From Mangrovimonas yunxiaonensis (lineage in GTDB: Bacteria; Bacteroidota; Bacteroidia; Flavobacteriales; Flavobacteriaceae): a stretch of 64,000 bases of DNA. A program made the position numbers and the translations under genes. The notes beneath the pieces are model-generated. The model saw only the letters and a list, made by a program, of their open reading frames with translations, was not told the origin of the DNA and did no database searches. Positions 50,335-59,715 of this stretch are shown here, piece by piece. Location: the NCBI RefSeq assembly GCF_000733475.1, contig NZ_JPFK01000005.1, positions 496,001-560,000 on the forward strand, given 5' to 3'. Numbering within the stretch: the first letter of the stretch is position 1; the number at the start of each line of letters is the position of its first letter.

Positions 50335-50954
50335 GAGTGCTTACCAACGAAATAACATTTCCAGAGGTTACCCAGGCCACCCCAGAAGGGTTATTGGCTG
50401 TTGGGGGCGATTTATCTGTAGAGCGGTTGGTGTTGGCTTATAAAAGTGGCATATTCCCTTGGTTTGAAAGTGATCAGCCTATTTTGTGGTGGAGCCCAGA
50501 TCCTAGATTTGTCTTGTTTCCAGAGAAATTAAAGGTTTCTAAAAGTATGCGGCAAATACTTAGAAAAGCTGCTTTTAAAGTTACCGTAAACCAAGCGTTT
50601 TCCCAAGTTATTGAAAACTGTGCTGCTATAAAACGCGATGGGCAACAAGATACCTGGATCACCCAAGAGATGATATTGGCCTACACAAAACTACACGAAT
50701 TGGGTTACGCAAAATCGGTAGAGGTGTGGTTGGATAACCAATTGGTTGGAGGGTTGTATGGCATAGATTTAGGAAACGGGGTGTTTTGTGGCGAGAGCAT
50801 GTTTACCAAGACAAGCAATGCCAGTAAAATAGGCTTTATAACGTTTGTACAAAATACCAATTACAGGCTCATCGATTGCCAAGTTTATACCAAGCACTTA
50901 GCCAGTTTAGGCGCTGAAGAAATTTCTAGAGAGGCTTTTTTGGGGCTTTTGTAA
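50331..50954 (+). CDS. aat: Leucyl/phenylalanyl-tRNA-protein transferase
   Basis: A 207-residue GNAT-fold enzyme that adds Leu or Phe to N-terminal Lys or Arg, marking proteins for ClpS/ClpAP. Motifs: GLLAVGGDLSVERLVLAYKSGIFPWF at the front, PILWWSPDPRFVLFP, the AYTKLHELGYAKSVEVW segment, and GGLYGIDLGNGVFCGESMF in the core. It starts at the AtoE stop (ATGA overlap). Confidence 0.96.
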   Translation: MRVLTNEITFPEVTQATPEGLLAVGGDLSVERLVLAYKSGIFPWFESDQPILWWSPDPRFVLFPEKLKVSKSMRQILRKAAFKVTVNQAFSQVIENCAAIKRDGQQDTWITQEMILAYTKLHELGYAKSVEVWLDNQLVGGLYGIDLGNGVFCGESMFTKTSNASKIGFITFVQNTNYRLIDCQVYTKHLASLGAEEISREAFLGLL

Positions 50955-51031
50955 AGAAGTTTTGTTGTCAGATGATAATAAAATAATACCTTAGATGACG
51001 GCTAATTAACTTAGAGAACTCTTTTTAACAT

Positions 51032-51583
51032 ATGAAATTATCATCCGCCCAAAGTCAAGCGCTGCTTCAAATCTTAAACAATCGGTTTGAAAAACACATG
51101 CATCGTCATCAAGGTTTGAAGTGGGAAAAGATACAAACAAAATTAGAGGCTAACCCAGAAAAATTATGGTCGCTCCACCAAATGGAACAAACAGGTGGCG
51201 AACCAGATGTGGTGACTTACGATAAAAAAACAGACATTTATGTATTTTGCGATTGCTCTAAAGAAAGTCCAAACGGAAGAAGAAGCCTTTGTTACGATGC
51301 AGTAGCCTTGGAGTCTAGAAAAAAATTCAAGCCGAAAAATAATGCCATGGATGTGGCTACGGCAATGGGAATCGAGCTTTTAAGCGTTGACCAATATCAA
51401 GATTTACAAAAGTTGGAAGCTATCGATTTAAAAACATCCAGTTGGGTAAAAACCCCCGAAGATGTTAGAGCGCTTGGAGGAGCCCTTTTTGGCGATAACC
51501 GCTTTGGTAAAGTTTTTATCTATCACAATGGTGCAGAATCGTACTATGCGGCCAGAGGGTTTAGAGGGGTTTTATTTGTTTAA
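51032..51583 (+). CDS. DUF4256-family protein
   Basis: 183 residues recognised as DUF4256, conserved in several phyla without an assigned role. Visible features: WSLHQMEQTGGEPDVV (about 47-62), YVFCDCSKESPNGRRSLCYDA with three Cys (about 70-90), MGIELLSVDQYQDLQ, and a C-terminal YYAARGFRGVLFV. The compact Cys cluster might bind metal. It stands alone between aat and tag; no membrane segment is present. Confidence 0.8.
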   Translation: MKLSSAQSQALLQILNNRFEKHMHRHQGLKWEKIQTKLEANPEKLWSLHQMEQTGGEPDVVTYDKKTDIYVFCDCSKESPNGRRSLCYDAVALESRKKFKPKNNAMDVATAMGIELLSVDQYQDLQKLEAIDLKTSSWVKTPEDVRALGGALFGDNRFGKVFIYHNGAESYYAARGFRGVLFV

Positions 51584-51641
51584 TTCAGAATAAGAAAGGA
51601 AAAGAAAAGCAAGTAGCTTATTCAAAGTATATTGTAGCTTT

Positions 51642-51668
51642 CACGACTCACGACTCACGACTCACGAC
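51642..51668. repeat. 7-bp tandem repeat across the end of tag
   Basis: CACGACT is repeated nearly four times (27 bases). It encodes the last residues and the stop codon of the minus-strand tag gene. Because 7 is not a multiple of 3, copy-number change would alter the C-terminal end of the protein. Exact limits may be off by a base. Confidence 0.7.
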
Positions 51669-52223
51669 ATGATACCTAAAGCACCCAACTTCGTGGTCGT
51701 TTACCATGCCCGTGGCCTGCATGTGGGCATAGATTACGGTAGAACCTACAAATTTAAAACCACGTTTTTTAAGATCTTTACTTAGGGAATCACTCAGAGC
51801 AGTTGTTGCTGGAGCATCTTTATAATGCTTCCAACTATTGGTTATGGGCTTACCGTCAACAAACGCCCAAATGTATTTTGAAAACGAACCAAACTCTTCT
51901 TGCACCTTCATAAAAGCTTGTGCATTGGTAACCGTAGCACGTACCTTTAACTTGTTTCTTATAATGCCTGCATCTTCAAGTAGTGCACTTATTTTATCAT
52001 CTTTATAGTTTGCAATTTTTTTATAATCGAAACCGTCTAGGGCTTTTCTAAAGTTTTCGCGTTTTTTTAAAATGGTAATCCAACTTAGACCCGCTTGAAA
52101 AGTCTCTAAGATTAAAAATTCAAAAAGTGTGGCATCGTCATAAACAGGAACACCCCATTCGTTATCGTGGTAGGCTTCGTATAGAGGGTCGCCAATACAC
52201 CAGCCACATCTGTGTTTTTCCAT
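51648..52223 (-). CDS. tag: DNA-3-methyladenine glycosylase I
   Basis: A 191-residue alkylation-repair enzyme. The family pattern is intact: HRCGWCIGDPLYEAYHDNEWGVPV (zinc Cys, start of fold), FEFLILETFQAGLSWITILKKRENFRKAF-like core with the catalytic Glu, and GFKFVGSTVIYAHMQATGMVNDH with the C-terminal zinc His and Cys. An upstream in-frame TTG at 52250 is possible, but the ATG at 52223 starts directly at the conserved region and is preferred. The tail is shaped by the 7-bp tandem repeat. Confidence 0.95.
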   Translation of the reverse strand: MEKHRCGWCIGDPLYEAYHDNEWGVPVYDDATLFEFLILETFQAGLSWITILKKRENFRKALDGFDYKKIANYKDDKISALLEDAGIIRNKLKVRATVTNAQAFMKVQEEFGSFSKYIWAFVDGKPITNSWKHYKDAPATTALSDSLSKDLKKRGFKFVGSTVIYAHMQATGMVNDHEVGCFRYHVVSRES

Positions 52224-52304
52224 GGTTTTTAAGCGTGTAAGTTTCTTCAATAAAGATAGACATACTTTATGACATAAATCATAAAAAATACAACCAACAA
52301 CCTC

Positions 52305-52312
52305 TAATTTTG
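52305..52312 (+). promoter_or_regulatory. Possible -7 element for the thioredoxin-fold gene
   Basis: TAATTTTG fits TAnnTTTG, 19 bases before the ATG. No clear -33 element was seen. Confidence 0.4.
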
Positions 52313-52331
52313 AGCAGTATATTAATTTAAA

Positions 52332-52943
52332 ATGATGAAAGAAATTATAGAGAATAGCCTGGAGACCAGCATGTCGTACAATGAGTACATAACTTTGGTT
52401 GATTATTTGGTTTTGAACAATAAAACAACTGGTGCTGAATCGACAGAGGACTTAGTAAACTATACCGCCCTAAACCAAAAGCGCATGTCGCGTTGGGATA
52501 AACGTTTAACCTTAACCGAAAGTCAAAAAGAACAGCTTAAAGCGTTTGATAAACCCATGATTTGGTTGGCCATTACAGAGAGTTGGTGTGGCGATGCTGC
52601 CCATGTTATGCCTGTAATCAATAAAGTGGCAGAGCAAAGCGAAAACATTAATTTAAGGGTGGTGTTACGCGACGAGCATCCAGAATTAATGGATTTGTTT
52701 TTAACCAATGGTGCACGGGCTGTTCCTAAACTAATTATGTTGGATGCCGATACCAAGAAGGTGATTAACACCTTTGGGCCACGACCTAGTGCTGCCACCC
52801 AAATGGTTAGCGATTATAAGGCAGCCCATGGGCAAATAACGCCAGAGTTTAAAGAGGATTTACAGCTATGGTATAATAAAGATAAGGGAAAAACGGCAGC
52901 AAGCGATTTATTAAAGCTCTTGCCTGTTAGCGTTTCCCTTTAA
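52332..52943 (+). CDS. Thioredoxin-fold protein with single active-site Cys (WCGDA)
   Basis: 203 residues. The thioredoxin fold begins near residue 75 (KPMIWLAITESWCGDAAHVMPVINKVAEQS); the active site reads C-G-D-A, so the resolving Cys is missing. The cis-Pro is in RAVPKLIMLD. It cannot act as a classical dithiol oxidoreductase; a monothiol, chaperone or binding role is more likely. An N-terminal helical region of about 70 residues precedes the fold. Either Met1 or Met2 could be the start. The 3' end overlaps the convergent TonB-like gene by 17 bases. Confidence 0.85.
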   Translation: MMKEIIENSLETSMSYNEYITLVDYLVLNNKTTGAESTEDLVNYTALNQKRMSRWDKRLTLTESQKEQLKAFDKPMIWLAITESWCGDAAHVMPVINKVAEQSENINLRVVLRDEHPELMDLFLTNGARAVPKLIMLDADTKKVINTFGPRPSAATQMVSDYKAAHGQITPEFKEDLQLWYNKDKGKTAASDLLKLLPVSVSL

Positions 52944-53652
52944 AATAGAAAGTAATAGCTCCTAATTGGGTGTTTTTTGATGCGTCGGGGCTAAACCGCG
53001 CATCCTTGGCATATTCTAAAGCGTGTTGTTCTAGGCAATCGTTATTGGTGCTAGTAGCGCCATTAACATACGCTTTGGTTACCAGTCCCTTGGCATTAAC
53101 GGTAATGTTAATAATAATTTTACCGCCATCCTCGCATAGGTAAACGGGGGTAGGCAAAAACACATGGGTTCTGTCTTTTAAGGAGTAATGCATGGAGCTA
53201 TTTTTGTTTACCGATTGCTCTCCCATACTGCCGCTGCGGTGTTTTTTTAACACATCGCTTACGTTGTTATACGAAGATAATACATCGTCGTCAATACCAG
53301 ATGCTCCTTGGCGTTTTGTTTCAGGTGGGTTGGTGGTTGGCGAGGTCGACTCTGAAGGCTTGTACTCGTAGTCTTTAGGTGGGGCTATAGGTTGGTATGC
53401 CTCGGCAAAACGTTTGTATTCCTGGGTTTCGTTAAAAGCTTTGTTGGTTTCAGAGGTGTTGTTGTCGAGGGCTTTTGTAAGGTCCTCCAACGCTTCTTCT
53501 TCTTCTAAAAACTCCTCGGGGCTTATGTCGTAGTAGCTTTCGGCCATACGCTCGGTTTGTTTCTTTATATGAAATCCAAATAAAGAAAGTACGATTGTGC
53601 CAGAAACCAGACAGGTTAGCAGCAAAGATTTTTGTTTGTTGTTTAAATCCAT
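52927..53652 (-). CDS. TonB-C-terminal-like periplasmic protein of the truB cluster
   Basis: A 241-residue protein with one N-terminal membrane helix (LLLTCLVSGTIVLSLFGF), a long low-complexity Pro/Ser/Thr/Glu linker (about 40-140) and a C-terminal domain (about 155-241) resembling TonB_C: GKIIINITVNAKGLVTKAYV, LEQHALEYAKDARFSP and GAITFYFKGKR. It is placed after truB on the same strand with a 42-base gap. Interaction with an outer-membrane receptor or cell-wall partner is possible; its role is not established. Confidence 0.75.
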   Translation of the reverse strand: MDLNNKQKSLLLTCLVSGTIVLSLFGFHIKKQTERMAESYYDISPEEFLEEEEALEDLTKALDNNTSETNKAFNETQEYKRFAEAYQPIAPPKDYEYKPSESTSPTTNPPETKRQGASGIDDDVLSSYNNVSDVLKKHRSGSMGEQSVNKNSSMHYSLKDRTHVFLPTPVYLCEDGGKIIINITVNAKGLVTKAYVNGATSTNNDCLEQHALEYAKDARFSPDASKNTQLGAITFYFKGKR

Positions 53653-53694
53653 AGCGCCCTTAAAGCGGGGTGTTTACGACCTAATATACGGAAT

Positions 53695-54396
53695 TTATGA
53701 GGATTTGGTTGTTAAAAGTTCCTCAAACTGTATTGGCGTCATGGCGTCTTCAACCGAAAAAGCACCAATTCTCGTGCGTCTTAATACCGAAAGATGTGCG
53801 CCAGAATTTAAAGCTTTACCAAAGTCGTGTGCCAATGAACGGATGTAGGTACCCTTGCTACAAACCACTCTAAAATTAACGGTAAGGCCTTCAATTTTTG
53901 TGATTTCAAATTCAGAAATATGAATGGTTCTAGGTTTAATGGTTACGGCTTTTCCTTCGCGAGCAAATTCATACAAGCGCTTTCCGTCTTTTTTTATGGC
54001 TGAAAATACGGGTGGAAATTGCTCAATATCTCCAATAAATTGTGAAACGGCTTCGTGGATTAAGGGAGCGGTAATGTGATCTGTAGGAAACTCTTGGTCA
54101 ACCTCGGTTTCTAAATCGTAAGAAGGGGTGGTGCTGCCCAAAACAAATGTACCGGTATATTCTTTTTCTTGCCCCTGATAGGTGTTTATCTGCTTGGTCA
54201 TCTTGCCTGTGCAAATCACCAAAAGGCCTGTGGCTAGGGGGTCTAACGTGCCCGCATGCCCAACTTTTATTTTCTTTATGTTGTGGGTTTTTCTAATAAC
54301 CCAACGCAATTTGTTTACCACCTGAAAGGAGCTCCATTCCAGGGGTTTGTCAATAAGTAAAACCTGTCCGGTTTTAAAATCTTCAGCAGTTTTCAT
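53695..54396 (-). CDS. truB: tRNA pseudouridine(55) synthase
   Basis: A 233-residue enzyme making pseudouridine 55 in tRNA. Motifs: GQVLLIDKPLEWSSFQVVNKLR, KVGHAGTLDPLATGLLVICTGKMTK (catalytic Asp about residue 52), and VVCSKGTYIRSLAHDFGKAL. It is short because it lacks the PUA domain found in some homologues, which is normal for Bacteroidota. One base separates it from uppP. Confidence 0.96.
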   Translation of the reverse strand: MKTAEDFKTGQVLLIDKPLEWSSFQVVNKLRWVIRKTHNIKKIKVGHAGTLDPLATGLLVICTGKMTKQINTYQGQEKEYTGTFVLGSTTPSYDLETEVDQEFPTDHITAPLIHEAVSQFIGDIEQFPPVFSAIKKDGKRLYEFAREGKAVTIKPRTIHISEFEITKIEGLTVNFRVVCSKGTYIRSLAHDFGKALNSGAHLSVLRRTRIGAFSVEDAMTPIQFEELLTTKSS

Positions 54397-54397
54397 A

Positions 54398-55192
54398 TTA
54401 ATTCAGTAATGAAAAGGTAATGGCAATTAAACCTACAATGGCGCAATACAGGGCAAAGTAGGTAAGTTTGCTTTTGCGTACCAGGGCAATCATCCAGGTA
54501 CAAGCAAATAAACCAGAAATAAATGCAGCCAGAAACCCAAGGCTTAAAGGGAGTATGTTTGTGCTTTCGTAGGTAAGTTCGCCACTTAAAACGTCTTTGG
54601 CGATTTTACCAAAAATAAGAGGAACGACCATTAAAAATGAAAATCTAGCAGCTTTAGTTTTATCGTTGCCTAATAATACAGAAGTTGAGATTGTTGCTCC
54701 AGAGCGTGAAATCCCCGGTAGCATAGCAATAGCTTGCGCAATACCAATAATAAAGGCATTGCTAAAGCTTACTTTTTTATTGGTGTCTTTGGCTTTATCT
54801 GCTAAGAATAATAAAATAGCAGTAACAAGTAGCATAAAACCAACGAGTAGAATGTTACCACCAAAAAGACTTTCTAATTGGTCTTCAAACAGTACACCAA
54901 TAACAACAGCAGGAATCATGGAGAGAATAATCTTTAATGAAAACTGTAAATCGTCATTCCATTTAAATTGTAAAAGTCCTCTTAAAATAAGTGCAATATC
55001 TTTTCTAAAAATAACAATGGTACTTAATGCTGTAGCAAAATGTAACACAACGGTAAAAAGTAAACTTTCTTTGGGGACAGAGTGGTCGCCAAGAATGGCT
55101 TTTCCCAATTCTAAATGCCCACTGGACGATACAGGTAAGAATTCGGTAAGCCCCTGTATAATCCCTAAAATAATCGAATCTATAACATCCAT
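54398..55192 (-). CDS. uppP: Undecaprenyl-diphosphatase (BacA/UppP)
   Basis: A 264-residue inner-membrane enzyme that recycles the cell-wall carrier lipid. The (E/Q)xxxE site is in LGIIQGLTEFLPVSSSGHLELGKAI (about 9-33), and the second motif PGISRSGATIS (about 160-170) carries the catalytic Ser/Arg. Eight hydrophobic segments. It lies in the ftsX-truB cluster, linking division and wall synthesis. Confidence 0.96.
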   Translation of the reverse strand: MDVIDSIILGIIQGLTEFLPVSSSGHLELGKAILGDHSVPKESLLFTVVLHFATALSTIVIFRKDIALILRGLLQFKWNDDLQFSLKIILSMIPAVVIGVLFEDQLESLFGGNILLVGFMLLVTAILLFLADKAKDTNKKVSFSNAFIIGIAQAIAMLPGISRSGATISTSVLLGNDKTKAARFSFLMVVPLIFGKIAKDVLSGELTYESTNILPLSLGFLAAFISGLFACTWMIALVRKSKLTYFALYCAIVGLIAITFSLLN

Positions 55193-55238
55193 GGGGCAAA
55201 AGTATCAATTCTAAAGAATGATGTTAAAAATAAAGACG

Positions 55239-55502
55239 TTATTTTTTCGAATCCTTATCAGGATTTAATAAAATAGCATAAACCTCAATGCCAAACCCTA
55301 TAAGAACTAGCATAGGTGCTAGACGAATGCGGCGCCAGCTAAAAATATCTGGGCTAAAAACATTGGGGTCGTCACTGCCACCGCCAGACATTAAAATAAA
55401 TCCTAGCGCGATAACTAAAAGCCCAATAAACATAAACTGGTAGTTCTTCTTTCCGAAGATAAAATCATTTCTGTTGGCGTCTTTTCGTTTTTGTTCTCCC
55501 AT
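55239..55502 (-). CDS. DUF3098 small membrane protein
   Basis: 87 residues with two membrane helices (about 25-42 and 61-80) separated by MSGGGSDDPNVFSPDIFSWRR, a pattern typical of DUF3098. It is always found near ftsX in flavobacteria as far as I recall. The role is unknown, possibly in division or wall synthesis given its neighbours. Confidence 0.85.
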   Translation of the reverse strand: MGEQKRKDANRNDFIFGKKNYQFMFIGLLVIALGFILMSGGGSDDPNVFSPDIFSWRRIRLAPMLVLIGFGIEVYAILLNPDKDSKK

Positions 55503-55504
55503 AA

Positions 55505-55858
55505 TTAGTTAAATTCTGTAAAGATAATTGTATCGTCAATTTCTAGCTGGGCGATGTATTCCGAGGTGCCCAACCACAATTTGGCCATGTGCAAAGTAAC
55601 GGTTTTATTTAGAACTTTAGCGTTAAGGGTATCTAAATTTATCTCATGCAAGTCTTGGGAAATGTAATACTGGTCTCCCGAAACAGTTTTAAGAACAATG
55701 TGCTGCGAGTTGTCCTTAAATACCTGGGCAATGGTTTCGGTTTTTGAAACGCAGGATTGTAATGTAGGAGCACTGGCAAACAGAGGAGCTATAGCCTTAA
55801 ATCCAAAGAATCCTGCACAGAAAAAAACGACAATAAGTCCAAGGCGGCGTATGTTCAT
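55505..55858 (-). CDS. Small exported or anchored protein of the ftsX cluster, unknown function
   Basis: 117 residues: one N-terminal hydrophobic segment (about 5-25, LGLIVVFFCAGFFGFKAIAP), then a soluble beta-rich region (about 30-117). No family recognised. The gene is 16 bases after ftsX and 2 bases before the DUF3098 gene, so translation is tightly coupled. A periplasmic role with FtsX is conceivable but not shown. Confidence 0.7.
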   Translation of the reverse strand: MNIRRLGLIVVFFCAGFFGFKAIAPLFASAPTLQSCVSKTETIAQVFKDNSQHIVLKTVSGDQYYISQDLHEINLDTLNAKVLNKTVTLHMAKLWLGTSEYIAQLEIDDTIIFTEFN

Positions 55859-55874
55859 AATGGCTAGGTTGGAC

Positions 55875-56753
55875 TTAGTAGTATAGCTGGTCGGTTTTTA
55901 AATTTAAAAAACGCTGAGTAGCAATAAACGTGCTTATCCAAGTAATAACAATGCCTAAGAGTAAAATGATTAAAAACAAGCTTCCTATTAATATCTGGTT
56001 GCTCATAAAGTTTAACTCGGGAAAGGTTTTGTTAATGTAATACAAGGTTACAGCCATGCCTATCATGGCCACAAGGGCACCTATAATGCCTAGGCGCACA
56101 CTTTTCCAAACAAAAGGCTTGCGTATAAAGTGTTTGGTGGCGCCAACCATTTGCATGGTTTTTATGGTAAATCGTTTGGCATAAACCGAAAGCCTGATGG
56201 AGCTGTTGATTAACAGTACGGCAATAACGGTAAATACGGCGCTTAAAACCAAAATCCAAAAGCTTATTTTACGAACGTTATTGTTCATTAGGGTTACCAA
56301 GTCGCTATCGTAACGCACCTCCTCAACAAAGGATTTGCCAGTGGTTTCATCGGCAATCTTTTTAAGTTGTTCTTCTGTAACGAAATCGGCTTTTACGGTA
56401 ACATCTATGGAGTTCTGTAGGGGGTTGTATCCTAAAAAGTCCATAAAGTCCTCACCGTTTTCAACCTTCATTAATTCGGCGGCTTGGTCTTTCGAGACAT
56501 ATTCGGTGGCCTTAACATAATCGGCCATGGCCAGACTTTTTTCCAATTGCTTTACTTCAACCTCTTTGGCAGAATCTTTCAGGTAAATGGTAACCACCAC
56601 CTGCTCTTTAAAGTGGTCCGATACTTTTTTGGCGTTTAACACCAATAGGCCCAATAGCCCCAATAAAAACAAGACTAAGGCAATGCTTAAAACAACAGAG
56701 AAATACGACGAAATCAATCGGCGTTTTTGATATCTTTCAAAAGATGAACTCAT
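55875..56753 (-). CDS. ftsX: Cell-division protein FtsX (permease-like)
   Basis: 292 residues: a cytoplasmic start, membrane helix 1 (about 20-40, VVLSIALVLFLLGLLGLLVL), a periplasmic domain (about 41-165) that in other bacteria activates wall hydrolases, and three more helices (about 168-190, 220-240, 260-282). FtsX partners the ATPase FtsE, which is not in the window. It heads the cluster ending at truB and is divergent from leuS. Confidence 0.93.
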   Translation of the reverse strand: MSSSFERYQKRRLISSYFSVVLSIALVLFLLGLLGLLVLNAKKVSDHFKEQVVVTIYLKDSAKEVEVKQLEKSLAMADYVKATEYVSKDQAAELMKVENGEDFMDFLGYNPLQNSIDVTVKADFVTEEQLKKIADETTGKSFVEEVRYDSDLVTLMNNNVRKISFWILVLSAVFTVIAVLLINSSIRLSVYAKRFTIKTMQMVGATKHFIRKPFVWKSVRLGIIGALVAMIGMAVTLYYINKTFPELNFMSNQILIGSLFLIILLLGIVITWISTFIATQRFLNLKTDQLYY

Positions 56754-56820
56754 AAAAAACTAGTTAGCGATGTAAAAATATAAAACTATTCTGTACCCTA
56801 AAGGTTTATAACGTCTAAAC

Positions 56821-56851
56821 TTTCAACATTGTTATAATAACTGTAAATTTG
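56821..56851 (+). promoter_or_regulatory. Promoter of leuS
   Basis: TTTC (56821-56824), 19 bases, TAAATTTG (56844-56851). The -7 is exact and the -33 differs by one base. It lies 29 bases before the leuS ATG. Confidence 0.6.
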
Positions 56852-56880
56852 CGCTTTCAAAAAAGCAGAAATTCAATCGG

Positions 56881-59715
56881 ATGACATACCATTTCAACGA
56901 CATCGAAGCCAAGTGGCAAGAATATTGGGCCAAGAACCAGACGTTTAAAGCCGAAAATAAGAGCGATAAACCTAAGTATTATGTGTTAGACATGTTTCCG
57001 TACCCATCGGGAGCGGGGTTGCATGTTGGGCATCCGCTAGGGTATATTGCTTCCGATATTTATGCGCGTTACAAACGCCACAAAGGGTTTAACGTGTTGC
57101 ACCCGCAAGGGTACGATAGTTTTGGCTTGCCAGCCGAACAATATGCCATTCAAACCGGGCAGCATCCTGCGGTGACTACCGAAACCAATATTGCTACCTA
57201 TCGCAAGCAGCTCGATAAAATTGGTTTTTCGTTCGATTGGAGCCGCGAGGTGCGCACCAGTAGTCCCGAGTACTACAAATGGACACAGTGGATTTTCATC
57301 CAACTATTTGAGTCGTACTATTGCAACGATGCTAATGCCGCACGACCCATTTCAGAATTGATTGAGGTGTTTGCTGCCGAAGGAAATGCAACCATTAATG
57401 CCGCTTGCGATGATGATGTCGAGATATTCTCTGCTGAAGATTGGAACAACTTTTCATCTGAAAAACAACAAGATATTTTATTGCAATATCGGTTAACTTA
57501 TTTAGCCGAAACCGAAGTAAACTGGTGCCCTGCTTTGGGAACGGTTTTGGCAAACGACGAAATTGTAAATGGCGTGTCCGAGCGTGGTGGTCATCCGGTA
57601 ATACGTAAAAAAATGACCCAATGGAGTATGCGTATTTCGGCTTATGCCGAACGTTTATTACAGGGCTTGGACACTATAGATTGGACCGATTCTTTAAAAG
57701 AAAGTCAACGCAATTGGATAGGAAAATCGGTAGGAGCGAGTGTCTCATTTAACGTCATTGCGTGCGAAGCGAAGCAATCTCATCAAATAGAAGTTTTTAC
57801 CACACGCCCCGATACCATTTTTGGGGTGTCTTTCATGACCCTCGCGCCAGAACACGATTTGGTACAAAAAATAACGACACCAGAACAAAAAGCTGAGGTC
57901 GATGCCTATATAGAAGCGACTGCAAAACGTAGCGAACGCGACCGTATGGCCGATGTAAAAACCATTTCGGGGGTGTTTACAGGAGCTTATGCCGAACATC
58001 CGTTTACTAAAGAACCAGTACCTATTTGGATTGGCGACTACGTGTTGGCAAGTTACGGTACGGGCGCTGTAATGGCTGTGCCTTGTGGCGATCAGCGTGA
58101 TTATGATTTTGCAAAACATTTTAATATCGATATTCCTAATATTTTTGAAGGGGTCGATATCTCTGAAGAAGCCTTTGCCGATAAAAATAATACCATTATT
58201 GCCAATAGCGATTTCTTAAACGGAATGAATAGCAAAAAAGCGACTAAACGCGCTATTTACGAATTGGAACAAATCGGGCAAGGACAAGGAAAAACCAACT
58301 ACCGTTTGCGTGATGCGGTATTTAGTCGTCAGCGTTATTGGGGTGAACCATTTCCAGTGTATTATGTGAATGGAAAACCACAAATGATTGCCGAAGAATA
58401 TCTGCCAATCACCTTACCAGAAGTCGAAAAATACTTGCCAACGGAAACCGGCGAGCCACCACTAGGTCGCGCCGATGTTTGGGCTTGGGACACAAAAACC
58501 AATACAGTTTGTCATTCTGAACTTGTTTCAGAATCTGATGGCGTTTACCCATTAGAACTAAACACCATGCCGGGTTGGGCGGGAAGCTCGTGGTACTTTT
58601 TCCGTTATATGGAAGAGCAAGCCAAACGCGGAGAAGCGTTTGCCACCGAAGACGCTCTTAAATACTGGGAAAACGTCGATTTATACATTGGCGGTAGCGA
58701 ACACGCCACAGGACATTTATTGTATGCCCGTTTTTGGACCAAATTTTTAAAAGATCGTGGTTTTGTTGGTGTTGATGAACCGTTTAAAAAGCTCATTAAC
58801 CAAGGGATGATACTTGGGACTAGTGCTATTGTGTATCGTGTTTCGGGAGAAAACAAATATGTATCTAAGGGATTAAAGGCTGATTATGATGTAGATGAAT
58901 TGCGTATTGATGTTAATTTAGTAAATGCTTCAGATGAGGTAGATGTTGAAGGTCTAAAAGTATGGCAGCCACAGTTTGAAGATGCCGAATTTATTTTAGA
59001 AGAAGGGAAGTACATTGTAGGTCGCGAAGTCGAAAAAATGTCGAAAAGATGGTTTAATGTCGTCAACCCAGACAGCATTTGCGAGCAATATGGCGCCGAC
59101 AGTTTACGCTTGTACGAAATGTTTCTTGGGCCATTAGAGCAAGCCAAGCCTTGGAATACGGCTGGTATCACAGGCGTGCACGGGTTCCTTAAAAAATTAT
59201 GGAAGTTGTTTTACGATAACAACACCCTTAAAGTTACCGAAACTGAACCAACAAAAGACAATCTAAAAACGCTTCATAAAACCATAAAAAAAGTAGAGGA
59301 AGACATCGAGAATTTCTCGTTTAACACGTCGGTATCTACCTTTATGATTGCGGTTAACGAACTTACGGCCCAAAAGTGCACAAGCAAAACCATTTTGGAA
59401 CAATTACTTGTTTTAATTTCACCGTATGCGCCGCACATTGCAGAGGAATTATGGGAAACACTTGGTAATAATGAAAGTATAGCTACAGCACCGTTTCCAG
59501 AATTTAACGAAAAGCACTTGGTGGAAAGCAGTAAAGAATACCCTATTTCGTTTAATGGGAAAATGCGATTTAAACTAGAGTTACCGTTAGATTTGAGTAA
59601 AGAAGCTATTGAAAAAGCGGTGTTAGAACACGAAAAAACTCAAGAGCAATTACAAGGCCGTACACCTAAAAAAGTGATTGTTGTACCAGGTAAAATAGTT
59701 AATGTTGTAGGATAA
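56881..59715 (+). CDS. leuS: Leucyl-tRNA synthetase with two in-frame palindromic-repeat insertions
   Basis: A 944-residue class I synthetase charging tRNA-Leu. Class I motifs: [10 protein letters not shown] (HIGH motif, about residue 45) and EKMSKRWFN (KMSKS motif, about residues 719-727). The editing domain contains the threonine-rich [12 protein letters not shown] (about 303-314). The Bacteroidota insertion with [10 protein letters not shown] is present near residue 150. Two short segments look foreign: [11 protein letters not shown] (about 292-302), just before the editing TTRPD loop, and [10 protein letters not shown] (about 544-553), before [14 protein letters not shown]. Their DNA is palindromic and matches well-known dispersed intergenic repeats. 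The frame is kept, so the enzyme is presumably active. C-terminus: [15 protein letters not shown]. Confidence 0.95.
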   Translation: MTYHFNDIEAKWQEYWAKNQTFKAENKSDKPKYYVLDMFPYPSGAGLHVGHPLGYIASDIYARYKRHKGFNVLHPQGYDSFGLPAEQYAIQTGQHPAVTTETNIATYRKQLDKIGFSFDWSREVRTSSPEYYKWTQWIFIQLFESYYCNDANAARPISELIEVFAAEGNATINAACDDDVEIFSAEDWNNFSSEKQQDILLQYRLTYLAETEVNWCPALGTVLANDEIVNGVSERGGHPVIRKKMTQWSMRISAYAERLLQGLDTIDWTDSLKESQRNWIGKSVGASVSFNVIACEAKQSHQIEVFTTRPDTIFGVSFMTLAPEHDLVQKITTPEQKAEVDAYIEATAKRSERDRMADVKTISGVFTGAYAEHPFTKEPVPIWIGDYVLASYGTGAVMAVPCGDQRDYDFAKHFNIDIPNIFEGVDISEEAFADKNNTIIANSDFLNGMNSKKATKRAIYELEQIGQGQGKTNYRLRDAVFSRQRYWGEPFPVYYVNGKPQMIAEEYLPITLPEVEKYLPTETGEPPLGRADVWAWDTKTNTVCHSELVSESDGVYPLELNTMPGWAGSSWYFFRYMEEQAKRGEAFATEDALKYWENVDLYIGGSEHATGHLLYARFWTKFLKDRGFVGVDEPFKKLINQGMILGTSAIVYRVSGENKYVSKGLKADYDVDELRIDVNLVNASDEVDVEGLKVWQPQFEDAEFILEEGKYIVGREVEKMSKRWFNVVNPDSICEQYGADSLRLYEMFLGPLEQAKPWNTAGITGVHGFLKKLWKLFYDNNTLKVTETEPTKDNLKTLHKTIKKVEEDIENFSFNTSVSTFMIAVNELTAQKCTSKTILEQLLVLISPYAPHIAEELWETLGNNESIATAPFPEFNEKHLVESSKEYPISFNGKMRFKLELPLDLSKEAIEKAVLEHEKTQEQLQGRTPKKVIVVPGKIVNVVG
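57753..57784. repeat. Palindromic repeat inserted in leuS, type 1
   Basis: The core at 57757-57778 begins ATTGCGTGCGAAG and ends GCGAAGCAAT, with complementary ends ATTGC/GCAAT. It belongs to a repeat type widely dispersed between genes in bacteria (GAAGCGAAGCAATCTC). Here it is read as [10 protein letters not shown]. Confidence 0.75.
58510..58539. repeat. Palindromic repeat inserted in leuS, type 2
   Basis: ATTCTGAA (58514-58521) and TTCAGAAT (58527-58534) pair perfectly over 8 bp around CTTGT. The wider sequence TCATTCTGAACTTGTTTCAG is a common dispersed repeat of Bacteroidota intergenic DNA. Here it is translated as [10 protein letters not shown]. Confidence 0.78.

Noticed and set aside
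54597-55214. 205-codon plus-strand open frame
   Set aside because: It mirrors uppP on the opposite strand; uppP has intact catalytic motifs.
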